From Oscillospiraceae bacterium (GTDB lineage: Bacteria; Bacillota; Clostridia; Oscillospirales; Ruminococcaceae): a stretch of DNA of 38,182 bases. The notes below the pieces were generated by a model. That model did not search any database. It was not told where the DNA came from and saw only the letters and a list, made by a program, of their open reading frames with translations. Positions within the stretch are counted from its first letter, which is position 1. Each line of letters begins with the position of its first letter. Positions 1 to 6,900 of the stretch are shown here, piece by piece. Location: positions 1 through 38,182 of the forward strand of contig CAAGDZ010000015.1 in assembly GCA_900768735.1 (NCBI GenBank). Reading direction: 5' to 3'. The position numbers were made by a program, and so were the translations under genes.

Positions 1-1
1 A

Positions 2-376
2 ACCGTTATTAATAGCGCTATAGCCTCTACAGAACTTGAAAAGGGATTTAAGCTTGAGAAATCGCATATATTATATTTCCTTAAAAAATTCCAAACGGCA
101 GATTACACAGATAGAGAGGCGCAGAAAAGGCTTGTTCAGACATTCATCAATTCCATTTATGTATATGATGATACATTGACTATAAGCTATAACTATTCGG
201 ATAACGGAAATAGCAGGACCTTAACGCTTGACGATATGGCGCGTATTGCCGATATGCAAGAGTTAAATGTGTTCGACTGCCGCGCTCCTAAGTCCACCAG
301 AGCGCGCGCATACGAACATAGTATAATTTGCTACGGTTCCATATTCGCAGTAAAAATAAACCTCCGGGGAGAATAA
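2..376 (+). CDS. Large serine recombinase (phage integrase), C-terminal end only
   Basis: The frame is open from the first bases of the window and ends at TAA 374-376, so only the last 124 residues are present. They read FLKKFQTADYTDREAQKRLV followed by FINSIYVYDD and TLTISYNY. That pattern is typical of the C-terminal end of large serine recombinases, which cut and rejoin attP/attB DNA through a covalent serine link. The catalytic N-terminal domain lies outside the window, so activity cannot be judged. This is the only clear plus-strand protein gene and it converges on the phage late and cargo genes, as expected for an integrase at a prophage end. The stop codon lies inside the following terminator hairpin. 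Family assignment is by recognition of the C-terminal motif only. Confidence 0.82.
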   Translation, partial: TVINSAIASTELEKGFKLEKSHILYFLKKFQTADYTDREAQKRLVQTFINSIYVYDDTLTISYNYSDNGNSRTLTLDDMARIADMQELNVFDCRAPKSTRARAYEHSIICYGSIFAVKINLRGE

Positions 377-397
377 CTCTCGGAGGTTTATTTCTTT
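359..397 (+). terminator. Intrinsic terminator of the integrase gene
   Basis: AACCTCCG (359-366) pairs perfectly with CGGAGGTT (381-388) and is followed by TATTTCTTT. The integrase stop codon lies in the loop. The structure would stop plus-strand transcription before it enters the convergent DGR target gene. Confidence 0.75.
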
Positions 398-442
398 CGT
401 GTGTAGCTCAGCGACGTTTGAATTGCTCAAAAGCTTATATAG

Positions 443-463
443 CCGCGCCCACAAGGGGCGCGG
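443..463 (-). other. DGR target hairpin downstream of VR2
   Basis: An 8-bp perfect stem, CCGCGCCC (443-450) with GGGCGCGG (456-463), has a 5-nt loop. It lies about 24 nt beyond the conserved end of VR2 and just past the stop codon of the variable gene. The same 21 bp recur at 9487-9507 beside VR1 but not beside the template repeat. In the Bordetella phage DGR a similar GC-rich hairpin/cruciform just past VR is needed for efficient target recognition, so the same role is inferred. A T-run follows on the plus strand, so terminator function on that strand is possible too. Confidence 0.7.
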
Positions 464-468
464 ATTTT

Positions 469-1272
469 TTATAAGGATTTAGGAATACGGAAGCAGACGG
501 GCGCGGCAATGTTACCGTTGGAGGCGTAGTAGGTGGCGCAACTGCCGCCGGTGTGGACACCGCACCAAACCGAGGAGTTACCCGAATAAGGTGAGTCCGT
601 CCAGTACCATTCTGTTTCAGCACCGCCCATAATATCAGACCGTACTCGATTATGCACATCTTTGTAGTATTCAAGCTGCTCATATACTCCTTTATCACCA
701 AAGCATTTATCCGCAGGGAATATTTCGGAGGCGGCGGGTAAAAATAATAACTGGCCGCGGCTATATTTCTCACCGCTGCTTTTGATATGTAGTCTTTCGG
801 TAGAAATTATAAACTGCTTTAAATCCGGGTGAAGTCTTTCCAAAACTGAATTCAGAAAATCATCAACACCTGTATGCGGACCGCGCCAACCGAGGCAATC
901 CCGGCTTTCAAAGCGATAAGCTCCATTATCAACATCTGTAACAACCCATTCGACAGGCGTTGAGTCCTCAAGGGTGTTATAAATTATATCGCCTACTGAT
1001 AAAAAGAGGACCCCGCTTTTAATCTGCTCAATAACCGCCGGCCACGGGTTAGATATGTACTTATTGCCGTTGAAAGGAACCGTTGGGGTACATTCTGATT
1101 TATTTTCCGCCTGTATAGTAATTCCTGACATAGCGCACTCCATTTTTTCAATTTTACCAAGCGTTTCTACAAAAAGCTTGAAAGAGTCACGCACTACATC
1201 TTTGGCGCCCTCGGCCTCAAAAACTATGCGGTCGGAAACAGAGAAAGCTATTTTTAATTCGGAATTTGACAT
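469..1272 (-). CDS. DGR target protein 2, C-type-lectin-like variable domain at C-terminus
   Basis: This 267-residue protein has no signal peptide or membrane segment. Its N-terminal half is unrelated to target 1 and I do not recognise it. The C-terminal part has the WYWTDSPYSGNSS ... APVCFRIP pattern shared with target 1 (a DUF6273-like / CLec-type fold typical of DGR variable proteins). The last 40 or so residues are encoded by VR2 (488-595), which matches the template repeat except at template adenines. Diversified residues include SSVWCGVHTGGS and CATYYASNG. ATG 1272 follows GGAGG at 10 nt. It lies at the end of a cargo operon, 8 kb from the RT, and not in the tail module. Its ligand and location are therefore unknown: it may be a virion component or an intracellular binding protein. 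Confidence 0.85.
   Translation of the reverse strand: MSNSELKIAFSVSDRIVFEAEGAKDVVRDSFKLFVETLGKIEKMECAMSGITIQAENKSECTPTVPFNGNKYISNPWPAVIEQIKSGVLFLSVGDIIYNTLEDSTPVEWVVTDVDNGAYRFESRDCLGWRGPHTGVDDFLNSVLERLHPDLKQFIISTERLHIKSSGEKYSRGQLLFLPAASEIFPADKCFGDKGVYEQLEYYKDVHNRVRSDIMGGAETEWYWTDSPYSGNSSVWCGVHTGGSCATYYASNGNIAAPVCFRIPKSL
488..595 (-). repeat. DGR variable repeat 2 (VR2)
   Basis: These 108 bp align without gaps to template positions 8837-8944. I count 15 differences, and all are at plus-strand T in the template, that is adenine on the coding strand. Identity is lost abruptly beyond 595, so this tract is shorter than VR1 (134 bp). One difference (493) is shared with VR1 as the same base and probably belongs to the fixed IMH/IMH* difference. 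The other 14 look like adenine mutagenesis. Confidence 0.93.
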
Positions 1273-1307
1273 GTTATTTTTACCTCCAATTATTTTTTAT
1301 AAAATTT

Positions 1308-1901
1308 TTATATGCCTAATTGATTGCAAGCCATGTAGAACCCTGTGGACCAAAGATACACCCTCGGGTGAATTCTTCTGCCGCAGCAATACAGCCACTC
1401 GTAGCTATCAGACATAATTTGCTCAATTACTCTTGATAAGCTTTCACTCGGAATAAAACTGTTTGACGTACTGTTGATTACCTCAGCCTCGATAAATTCC
1501 CACAATTCTTGTTCACTGCTAAACTCGTCGCTGCTTTTTAAATATTCATCAATGCAGTCTTTATCAAGGTAGCTTTTTATATCGGAAACTACATCATCAC
1601 TGTAATAGGTGTATATGTTGGACGCACACTGTATTTTTCCGATATAATAATCAACGTTATTATGAATAAAGCCTTTTATTTTTGCAGGAGTCAAGGGATT
1701 GTACCAAGTAGCTATTGAATCGCCTATATCTCCGCTTACGATTAAAGAGCCTCTTAACTTGTCAACAATATAATTGGCGTAGTAATCGCCGCTGCCGTCC
1801 TCTCTGCGCCAATCAATGATTGTGTACCTGTCGCTGTCTTGAATAAGTGTAGCCTTATGGTTTTTAAAAGCTTCCTCGTACTGATTTTTAATCTCGCTCA
1901 C
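1308..1901 (-). CDS. Hypothetical phage protein, 197 aa
   Basis: I do not recognise this protein. The chosen start is GTG 1901, because GGAGG sits 6 nt upstream. The frame is open further upstream, but that extension only reads through the end of the zinc-ribbon gene. The product is soluble and acidic, without a signal peptide or membrane helix. It begins MSEIKNQYEEAFKNHKATL and ends with an aromatic and cysteine-rich tail including YEWLYCCGRRIHPRVYLW. It overlaps the upstream zinc-ribbon gene by 14 nt and precedes DGR target 2 by 35 nt, so it is co-transcribed with both. No function is proposed. Confidence 0.65.
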   Translation of the reverse strand: MSEIKNQYEEAFKNHKATLIQDSDRYTIIDWRREDGSGDYYANYIVDKLRGSLIVSGDIGDSIATWYNPLTPAKIKGFIHNNVDYYIGKIQCASNIYTYYSDDVVSDIKSYLDKDCIDEYLKSSDEFSSEQELWEFIEAEVINSTSNSFIPSESLSRVIEQIMSDSYEWLYCCGRRIHPRVYLWSTGFYMACNQLGI

Positions 1902-2226
1902 AGTATTCCTCCATTTTTGCTCCGCAGTTCGGGCAGTATTTAAAAATTTTTGATACTCCTGACCCCTTAAATTTGTATAATTTTCCACACACAGAACAAC
2001 TATACACCCTCACCCAATCACCCCATATATTCTTTTTTTTATTATGGAGCCATTCCCCATGGTTAACAGGTGCAACGTCGGCGGAGGGCTGTAAATAAAT
2101 AAGACTTTTGACAGACAGCAAGGCATCTCTATATCCATTTATATATCTGCTGTTATTTATGCTCTCAGTAGGTATAAGTTCATCTATCAGTTTTTTCAGC
2201 GTTTCAACGTCTTTATATTCAGCCAT
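1888..2226 (-). CDS. Small zinc-ribbon protein (copy 2)
   Basis: This 112-residue protein starts at ATG 2226 after GGAG (5 nt spacing). Residues near the C-terminus carry CSVCGKLY and YCPNCGAKM, two CxxC knuckles that should bind one zinc. The stretch before them, DVAPVNHGEW, matches DVAPVRHGNW in the next gene upstream, so the two are paralogues. Proteins ending YCPNCGAKM are very common in clostridial phages, but their role is unknown. The gene overlaps its upstream neighbour by 8 nt and the downstream one by 14 nt, indicating translational coupling in the cargo operon. Confidence 0.72.
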   Translation of the reverse strand: MAEYKDVETLKKLIDELIPTESINNSRYINGYRDALLSVKSLIYLQPSADVAPVNHGEWLHNKKKNIWGDWVRVYSCSVCGKLYKFKGSGVSKIFKYCPNCGAKMEEYCERD

Positions 2227-2590
2227 TTTTACTCCTATCCATTTTTGCTCCGCAGTTCGGGCAATAACTGAACCTGTAATCTTGTTCGTTTGAATGCGTA
2301 CATTCTCCGTTTTCAAAGAAATACCCATCTGGAAATAATCCAAATCCACAGATATTACATTGAACAAGCCCTTTATTACAAACCCAATTCCCGTGACGAA
2401 CAGGTGCAACGTCTGATTTTATAACGTCAAAACACGTCCTTAACCATTCGGTAACGTTTTTCAGTTCAAATGAACCGTATCCAATATGCCATGTATTATC
2501 TGCTGTGTCATAATATTCTATTGAATAATAGGGCTTATCAACATTACCATTAACAACAATTTTGGGGTCTATTGCTTTAATCTTATCCAT
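2219..2590 (-). CDS. Small zinc-ribbon protein (copy 1)
   Basis: This 123-residue protein starts at ATG 2590 after an AAAGGAAA ribosome binding site. An upstream in-frame extension exists but has no binding site. The N-terminal half (MDKIKAIDPKIVVNG...) differs from the paralogue downstream. The C-terminal half has CNICGFG and YCPNCGAKM as paired zinc ligands, with a longer insert between the knuckles. The role is unknown; it belongs to the cargo operon headed by the PP-loop enzyme. Confidence 0.7.
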   Translation of the reverse strand: MDKIKAIDPKIVVNGNVDKPYYSIEYYDTADNTWHIGYGSFELKNVTEWLRTCFDVIKSDVAPVRHGNWVCNKGLVQCNICGFGLFPDGYFFENGECTHSNEQDYRFSYCPNCGAKMDRSKNG

Positions 2591-2603
2591 TGAATTTCCT
2601 TTC

Positions 2604-3104
2604 TCAGCATTTATGCGTTTTGACATTTTTTCCCTCCGTCATTTCTTTTGCAAGATTATCAATAATTTCAGGAGTAAACTGATAAGCTTTGACAAATTCA
2701 CAATCGCCTGAATACGAGAAGTATGTTCTTGACGCCCTCTTTTTAAGCTCCTCTACATACTCCTCTATAGCTTCCGCTCTTATGTTATTGACCTGTTTTT
2801 GAGGTCCTTTTTGTACTTTTTCTGTAAGTTCCCTCAATATTTCAGCTGCACGGCGGAATGGGATCTCCCTTGGGTTATCAAGCGGGTCCTTTACATAATC
2901 GCCAATCATAAGTCCGTCACTGTGTTCTATCGCGTATGCCCCCGCCCGCATAGCGAGTTCTGTTTCTTCGTCGATTAAGATTACATTACTTGCAGTGAGA
3001 AAATCCGCTATAAAATCGTAAATAGCTACGGGGTTTTCGCCCCCTGTACCGTATGCCGCTATAGCATTTTTTATAAGCCAAGATAATTTTTGATTATCAG
3101 CCAT
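2604..3104 (-). CDS. Hypothetical phage protein, 166 aa
   Basis: An unrecognised soluble protein starting MADNQKLSWLIKNAIAAYG. It is predicted mostly helical, with a charged central segment (AAEILRELTEKVQKGPQKQV) and a basic C-terminus. It sits between a membrane-anchored small protein and the zinc-ribbon pair with only 5-13 nt gaps, so it belongs to the same transcript. No catalytic motif is visible. Confidence 0.65.
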   Translation of the reverse strand: MADNQKLSWLIKNAIAAYGTGGENPVAIYDFIADFLTASNVILIDEETELAMRAGAYAIEHSDGLMIGDYVKDPLDNPREIPFRRAAEILRELTEKVQKGPQKQVNNIRAEAIEEYVEELKKRASRTYFSYSGDCEFVKAYQFTPEIIDNLAKEMTEGKNVKTHKC

Positions 3105-3109
3105 AATAT

Positions 3110-3412
3110 TTAACCCTCCTTTTTCTTAGTCACTTTTTCCAGTAGAACGCCGTTCATATCCCACAATCTGTCATTGTTCGTATTATTAACGCGTCCAAGT
3201 TCTGAAATTATTGTATCTTTTACGGCGATTTGGCTTTCAAGGGCGCTTATTTTTTCCTGTAAGGATTTTATTTCGTCGTCCTTAAAGCCGAGCAGCATAT
3301 CACTATGCCATTTCAGCTCTTTTTTCTCACCCTTGCTTGATAAGAAAATTACTAAAATAGCAATTATGCTGACAGCCATAATCGCCGCAGTCGTTTGCAT
3401 TTCAGGGGTCAT
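3110..3412 (-). CDS. Small membrane-anchored coiled-coil protein
   Basis: A 100-residue protein starting at ATG 3412, preceded by GGAGG at 10 nt. Residues about 8-26 (TTAAIMAVSIIAILVIFLS) form one transmembrane helix. The rest is charged and heptad-like (DDEIKSLQEKISALESQIAV), suggesting a cytoplasmic coiled coil. The layout resembles small phage spanin or holin accessory proteins, but it lies in the cargo operon away from the lysis genes, so no function is assigned. Confidence 0.65.
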   Translation of the reverse strand: MTPEMQTTAAIMAVSIIAILVIFLSSKGEKKELKWHSDMLLGFKDDEIKSLQEKISALESQIAVKDTIISELGRVNNTNNDRLWDMNGVLLEKVTKKKEG

Positions 3413-3417
3413 TATTC

Positions 3418-3681
3418 TTAAGCCTCCTTTCTTCTGAACGCCCATACAGGGCAGCCCTTTTTAGGCTTTGACATCTCAAGCCACCAAGTATTACGCGGTC
3501 CCGCACCGGGGTCGTCATCATCAATCCCATATCCGTAACGAACATAAGCATTGGTTTTTTCGACCTCCTCAACACCGAGTTCTCTTTTCGCTATTTCGGT
3601 TGCCTCCTGCTCCGTGTAGCGCTCCTTGCTGACCGCTACCGGGTAATCTCCGGTAAACGCGTCATAATCAAATTTGCTCAT
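3418..3681 (-). CDS. Hypothetical 87-aa protein coupled to PP-loop enzyme
   Basis: The start codon overlaps the end of the PP-loop gene (3678-3681), a typical coupled arrangement. The protein is acidic and aromatic, with a central DDDDPGAGPRNTWWLEM motif. I do not recognise the family. The tight coupling suggests a partner or accessory of the PP-loop enzyme, but this is inference from position only. Confidence 0.65.
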   Translation of the reverse strand: MSKFDYDAFTGDYPVAVSKERYTEQEATEIAKRELGVEEVEKTNAYVRYGYGIDDDDPGAGPRNTWWLEMSKPKKGCPVWAFRRKEA

Positions 3682-4676
3682 TCTTTTAAGTCCTCCTTTT
3701 CAAGTTTTACTCCGATTTTATATTGCAGTTCCCGATAACCTAAACCGTTCTTAGGCTTAAAAACCCCGTCCACATACTCCCCGCCGCGCATGCAGTAATC
3801 GTACAATTTCGGGTGTGTTACAGCCATTCTTTGAAACCTATTAGGTTCTTTTTCCATGTGGACGCCGAATAAGCAGAACATACAGCCTGTCCGTTCTACG
3901 CCTGTATTGAAATACTCGCCGTTTTCGTTCTGTTTTATCTCCCCGTATATAGAGCAGTAGTCAAGATTATTTTCCACGATATAACGCAGTATGTCCTGAC
4001 TCGTCCAAAATCCGAGCGGTTTGCTCTGTGGGTGTTTGCCCTTGATAATGTTGCAGCCGGTTTTTTCATAGGTTCTCCGGCGCATAATGCTTTCATCTTG
4101 AACAATGCCTAAGAATGGCCGCCGCCCCGTTTCGCGTTGGTATTTATACATAGGGCGCTTTTTCATAACATCACAACATTTTTCGGAAAAATCAACATCA
4201 CCGTTTATAAGCGGTTTCCAACATTCGGGCAGTTTTCCCATTTTCCCGCGTTCATCACCATACAGTAGATAATTGCGGAACCGTTCGGATAAATTTCCAT
4301 GCCGCAGCTTTCGTATTTTTGCGGCGGTTTCCTTTGAGGGAAAAGGATAACCATATTTTTGCAGAACTTGAATAAAGCTCATTTCGGGTTTAATCTCTAC
4401 AATATTTTTCTGCCTGCGGACAAATTCAACGATTTCAGGATATTCCAACCCTGTGTTTACAAAAACAGCGGGTATATCTTCGCCAATCGTCTTACGGACT
4501 AAGTGTAGCAGTACCGTACTGTCCAAGCCGCCCGAAAAAGATATGTACGTTTCAAATTGCTTGTTAAAATCAACAATCCGCGTTTCAGTAAGATTAAGCT
4601 TTGCCTCATACGGCAAATTTTTTCTTTGCGCAAAAGCCCAGTCTTTTAGTTTTAAATCTACATCTTGAATATACAA
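3678..4676 (-). CDS. PP-loop ATP pyrophosphatase, PAPS-reductase-like
   Basis: This 332-residue protein has the PP-loop SFSGGLDST at residues 46-54, which binds ATP and activates the substrate by adenylation. Downstream come a CC pair at 167-168, a single Cys at 208 and Cys265-x2-Cys268 in GVERTGCMFC, candidate iron-sulfur or zinc ligands. Family members reduce PAPS or act in sulfur-transfer or DNA-modification reactions (for example DndC). The phage substrate cannot be deduced. No dnd-type partners are in the window, so phosphorothioation is not supported. The start is TTG 4676, with AGGAGG 8 nt upstream. It is the first gene of a cargo operon running to DGR target 2, preceded by its own strong promoter (4726-4754). 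Confidence 0.85.
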   Translation of the reverse strand: MYIQDVDLKLKDWAFAQRKNLPYEAKLNLTETRIVDFNKQFETYISFSGGLDSTVLLHLVRKTIGEDIPAVFVNTGLEYPEIVEFVRRQKNIVEIKPEMSFIQVLQKYGYPFPSKETAAKIRKLRHGNLSERFRNYLLYGDERGKMGKLPECWKPLINGDVDFSEKCCDVMKKRPMYKYQRETGRRPFLGIVQDESIMRRRTYEKTGCNIIKGKHPQSKPLGFWTSQDILRYIVENNLDYCSIYGEIKQNENGEYFNTGVERTGCMFCLFGVHMEKEPNRFQRMAVTHPKLYDYCMRGGEYVDGVFKPKNGLGYRELQYKIGVKLEKEDLKE

Positions 4677-4725
4677 ACAGCTAACCTCCTTTTATTTATA
4701 GCTAAATAAATTTAGCCTTGTTCTT

Positions 4726-4754
4726 AATATAGCATAAAAAATTATACTTGTCAA
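4726..4754 (-). promoter_or_regulatory. Sigma-A promoter of the cargo operon
   Basis: TTGACA (4754-4749) and TATATT (4731-4726) are separated by exactly 17 nt on the minus strand. About 30 nt here are nearly identical to the promoter at 28931-28959, including the spacer TTGACAAGTATAA...ATGCTATA. The leader to the PP-loop start is about 45 nt. This promoter should work with host polymerase alone and could express the operon in the lysogen. Confidence 0.8.
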
Positions 4755-4822
4755 TTGCTTTAGTATATTTTTTTAACGAGTATTAAAAATAAATTATACT
4801 GATATAACAACCCGCATTTTTT

Positions 4823-5073
4823 GTAACAGTTACGCGCACGCGCGTATATACACCCGTAACAGGCGGAATAGAGAGAACAGGGAGTATATTTCTCTCTATT
4901 CTCTCTAATTTACCCTTTAATAGAGTTTTTTTGTAACATTGTAACACTATGTCAAAATCCCCTTTTGTAGTGCGTATTTGCTTATAATTTATCAGCCGTA
5001 ACATTTTGTAACTTTGTAACATTAGCAGACGTAACATTTTTTGAATGTTACGGCATTGTTACGCTAATGTTAC
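4823..5073. repeat. Dispersed iteron-rich repeat, copy A
   Basis: This non-coding segment has 12 GTAAC/GTTAC elements, an alternating CGCGCACGCGCG tract (4833-4844), an inverted repeat GAATAGAGAG (4866-4875) with CTCTCTATTC (4892-4901), and a palindrome GTAACATT...AATGTTAC (5031-5051). A 40-bp block at 4907-4946, 27 bp at 4995-5021 and 32 bp at 5031-5062 are identical to copy C. The possible 84-codon frame over it is an artefact of the repeats. Function unknown. The 4677-5130 gap holds only this repeat, the promoter and the terminator. Confidence 0.85.
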
Positions 5074-5086
5074 ATGATTTTGAGCA

Positions 5087-5124
5087 TAAAAAAATAACGG
5101 CGGTCTTATCCTGACCGCCGTTAT
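5087..5124 (-). terminator. Strong intrinsic terminator after endolysin
   Basis: A perfect 12-bp stem, ATAACGGCGGTC paired with GACCGCCGTTAT, with a 7-nt loop, followed on the minus strand by a run of seven T. It ends the late transcript of structural and lysis genes, seven nt after the endolysin stop. Confidence 0.9.
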
Positions 5125-5130
5125 CGTTTA

Positions 5131-5895
5131 TTATTTTATTGCAGATTTGACAATCCATTGGTCCTTGTCACCTGCGAGTTTAACATAGGTGTATTTTGTA
5201 TCAGCGTCTACAGTGTCGGAGCCGATTACTATTACGCATTTACTACCAACTTTAAGCAATCCGAGGTCGGCTCCTTTAGTGGAGGGCTTACTACGAATAA
5301 CAGCATTGTAGGCAAGCGTTACCGGTTTCAGCTGCGGGGCGTTATCCTGAGCAGCGTACTCAATATAGGGGCATTTGAACCAGTGGGTCCAACCGTTCCA
5401 GTCTGAAACTTTGGCCTTACTTACTCCGTCCCCTCTCGCAGACAAAGTGCTTTCGATTAACCACCCGTCCCCGATATAAACTCCCACATGAGGATGGGTT
5501 TTACTGTATAAAATTAACCCCGGTATTTCGGGCAGGGTATTAATTGGCCCTTTTTCGGTGGCGCGTTGGAACATAAGATTAGCGTTTATATCGGGAGGAT
5601 AGCCCGATTTACCGTACATAGGAGAACCGGTACCGCCATTTTCTTTGCCGCTCCATAAATACGATTTTACTAAGCCGACGCAGTCAACTCCATAGCAGTC
5701 TTTTCCGAAAAGTTCAGAAAGCTCTTTCCACCGCGCCTCTGTATATCCGGTTCCTGCTTTAGTACCGTATATCTTTTTGAGGGTTGCATATTGCTTTTCG
5801 ATTGTTCGGAGAATGCCGCCCCACATATATTTGGTACGCAGATTAAGCGCCATTTTTACATGCTTGACAAGCCCTGTATTTGTATGCTTTTCCAT
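5131..5895 (-). CDS. Endolysin: NlpC/P60-type peptidase with C-terminal SH3-like domain
   Basis: This 254-residue protein lacks a signal peptide. It has the NlpC/P60 pattern with catalytic Cys72 in DCVGLVKSYLW and the His motif HPHVGVYIGDGW (His near 136). It should cut peptide bonds in peptidoglycan stem peptides. Residues about 190-254 look like a bacterial SH3 wall-binding domain (VIRSKPSTKGADLGLLKVGS ... WIVKSAIK). It is the last gene of the late operon, just after the holin (2 nt gap) and before the strong terminator. Release presumably depends on the upstream holin. Confidence 0.88.
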   Translation of the reverse strand: MEKHTNTGLVKHVKMALNLRTKYMWGGILRTIEKQYATLKKIYGTKAGTGYTEARWKELSELFGKDCYGVDCVGLVKSYLWSGKENGGTGSPMYGKSGYPPDINANLMFQRATEKGPINTLPEIPGLILYSKTHPHVGVYIGDGWLIESTLSARGDGVSKAKVSDWNGWTHWFKCPYIEYAAQDNAPQLKPVTLAYNAVIRSKPSTKGADLGLLKVGSKCVIVIGSDTVDADTKYTYVKLAGDKDQWIVKSAIK

Positions 5896-5897
5896 AA

Positions 5898-6260
5898 TTA
5901 CGACTCCTTTTCAGCCTCTTTTTGCTTTTCCTCTGCATTCATAATATATTCGCCTATTTGGTTGCCGTCTTCAATCCATTTGCGCATGGTACGCAGCGCA
6001 ATATCTACCCACCGTGAAAAAGTTTCGGGCGAAATAACAGTAGCAATTTTAGGGAAAGCCTTAATAAATTGGTCGTACACCAATCTTAATTTGTATTGTC
6101 CTGTCTTTGCCCCGAGCTGCTTTTCAGCCTCGGAAACGGCATAGGTGAGCCACATTATAATACGCTTTTTCTGATTAAGAACCGCCCATATTATAACTAC
6201 GGCAGCACACATTGCGGCGATAATGTAAGCAATAATAACTATTATGTTTTCAATCTGCAT
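5898..6260 (-). CDS. Phage holin, LLH-type
   Basis: This 120-residue protein starts at ATG 6260 after AAGGAGGA. One strong N-terminal membrane helix (NIIVIIAYIIAAMCAAVVIIWAV, residues about 5-27) is followed by a long charged segment. That segment includes AVSEAEKQLGAKTGQYKLRL and a tail rich in Glu and Lys. The helix plus EAE..G...G..K motif matches LLH-family phage holins, which permeabilise the membrane so the endolysin can reach the wall. It overlaps the upstream membrane gene by 11 nt and abuts the endolysin. Confidence 0.82.
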   Translation of the reverse strand: MQIENIIVIIAYIIAAMCAAVVIIWAVLNQKKRIIMWLTYAVSEAEKQLGAKTGQYKLRLVYDQFIKAFPKIATVISPETFSRWVDIALRTMRKWIEDGNQIGEYIMNAEEKQKEAEKES

Positions 6261-6573
6261 TTTGTTCCTCCTTTTCCTGATTAATGGTTTCAATCAGCCC
6301 GAATTTTGCGGAGGTGTATGCACGGACAGAATTCTGTATTGCGTAACCCACAAAGCTTATGCCTGACGCACCCCAAAGACTGTCTATTATAGCAATAGAT
6401 AATTCCGAAACAGGGTTTTTATCAAACCAAGCTAAAACAAAGCTTGCAGACGTATATATAATTGAGATTATAATACACGCTGCAAGCCATATTTTAGAAA
6501 ATTCGCGCTTCTTTTTGGTGCATTTTACAGGCTTTTTCTTTCGTGCGTTACCGGTTTCGATATTTATACGCAC
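6250..6573 (-). CDS. Small phage membrane protein of the lysis cassette
   Basis: This 107-residue protein starts at GTG 6573, preceded by GGGGGT, which also ends the upstream gene. It has a basic N-terminus (NARKKKPVKCTKKKREF), a clear membrane helix (IWLAACIIISIIYTSASFVL) and a second weaker one in the C-terminal half (SIAIIDSLWGASGISFVGYA). Its place between the XhlA-like protein and the LLH holin suggests a second holin or antiholin. The family is not firmly recognised. Confidence 0.68.
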   Translation of the reverse strand: MRINIETGNARKKKPVKCTKKKREFSKIWLAACIIISIIYTSASFVLAWFDKNPVSELSIAIIDSLWGASGISFVGYAIQNSVRAYTSAKFGLIETINQEKEEQNAD

Positions 6574-6579
6574 AATAAT

Positions 6580-6864
6580 TTAACCCCCGAATACTAATTG
6601 AACTATCGCCATACCGAGTGCGCCTACGACTGCACTTATAAGCCCGGTGCCTACAAGCTCCCATTTTTTGGCAGGTTTTTGCTCAATCTCGGTAACCTTG
6701 CTTTCGATTTTGTTTAAATCTTCACGCATGTATTTAACCTCTTCAACAATACTGCGTATATTCTCAATAAGCGATTCCTGTTTATCCACGCGTTTATGTA
6801 AGGATTTTACCGAGCTTTCAACTGCGGTTATTCGTTCCCGTATTTCTACGTCGTTCTCGTCCAT
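6580..6864 (-). CDS. XhlA-like haemolysin/holin-associated protein
   Basis: 94 residues: a long amphipathic coiled coil (DENDVEIRERITAVESSVKS ... YMREDLNKIESKVTEIEQ) ending in one C-terminal membrane helix (GTGLISAVVGALGMAIVQLV). This is the layout of XhlA from Bacillus phage PBSX, which works with a holin to lyse the cell. It opens the lysis cassette, 6 nt before the next membrane gene. Confidence 0.8.
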   Translation of the reverse strand: MDENDVEIRERITAVESSVKSLHKRVDKQESLIENIRSIVEEVKYMREDLNKIESKVTEIEQKPAKKWELVGTGLISAVVGALGMAIVQLVFGG

Positions 6865-6900
6865 TTATATCACCCCCGCCGTGTAGCAATACACCTGTTA

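Noticed and set aside
443..480. Plus-strand terminator at the VR2 hairpin
   Set aside because: A T-run does follow, but the same hairpin beside VR1 lacks one and the integrase already has a terminator at 359-397. A dual role is possible, but the DGR explanation covers both copies.
435..773. Minus-strand open frame overlapping the 3' end of DGR target 2
   Set aside because: It is an out-of-frame reading of the variable gene. The template-adenine pattern and protein motifs fit the 469-1272 frame.
3678..4676. DndC of a DNA phosphorothioation system
   Set aside because: The PP-loop fits, but no dndB, dndD or dndE-like partners are in the window.
4783..5037. Possible 84-codon minus-strand gene
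   Set aside because: It lies entirely within iteron repeat A; its LQ/VT-rich translation simply reflects GTAAC repeats, and it has no ribosome binding site.
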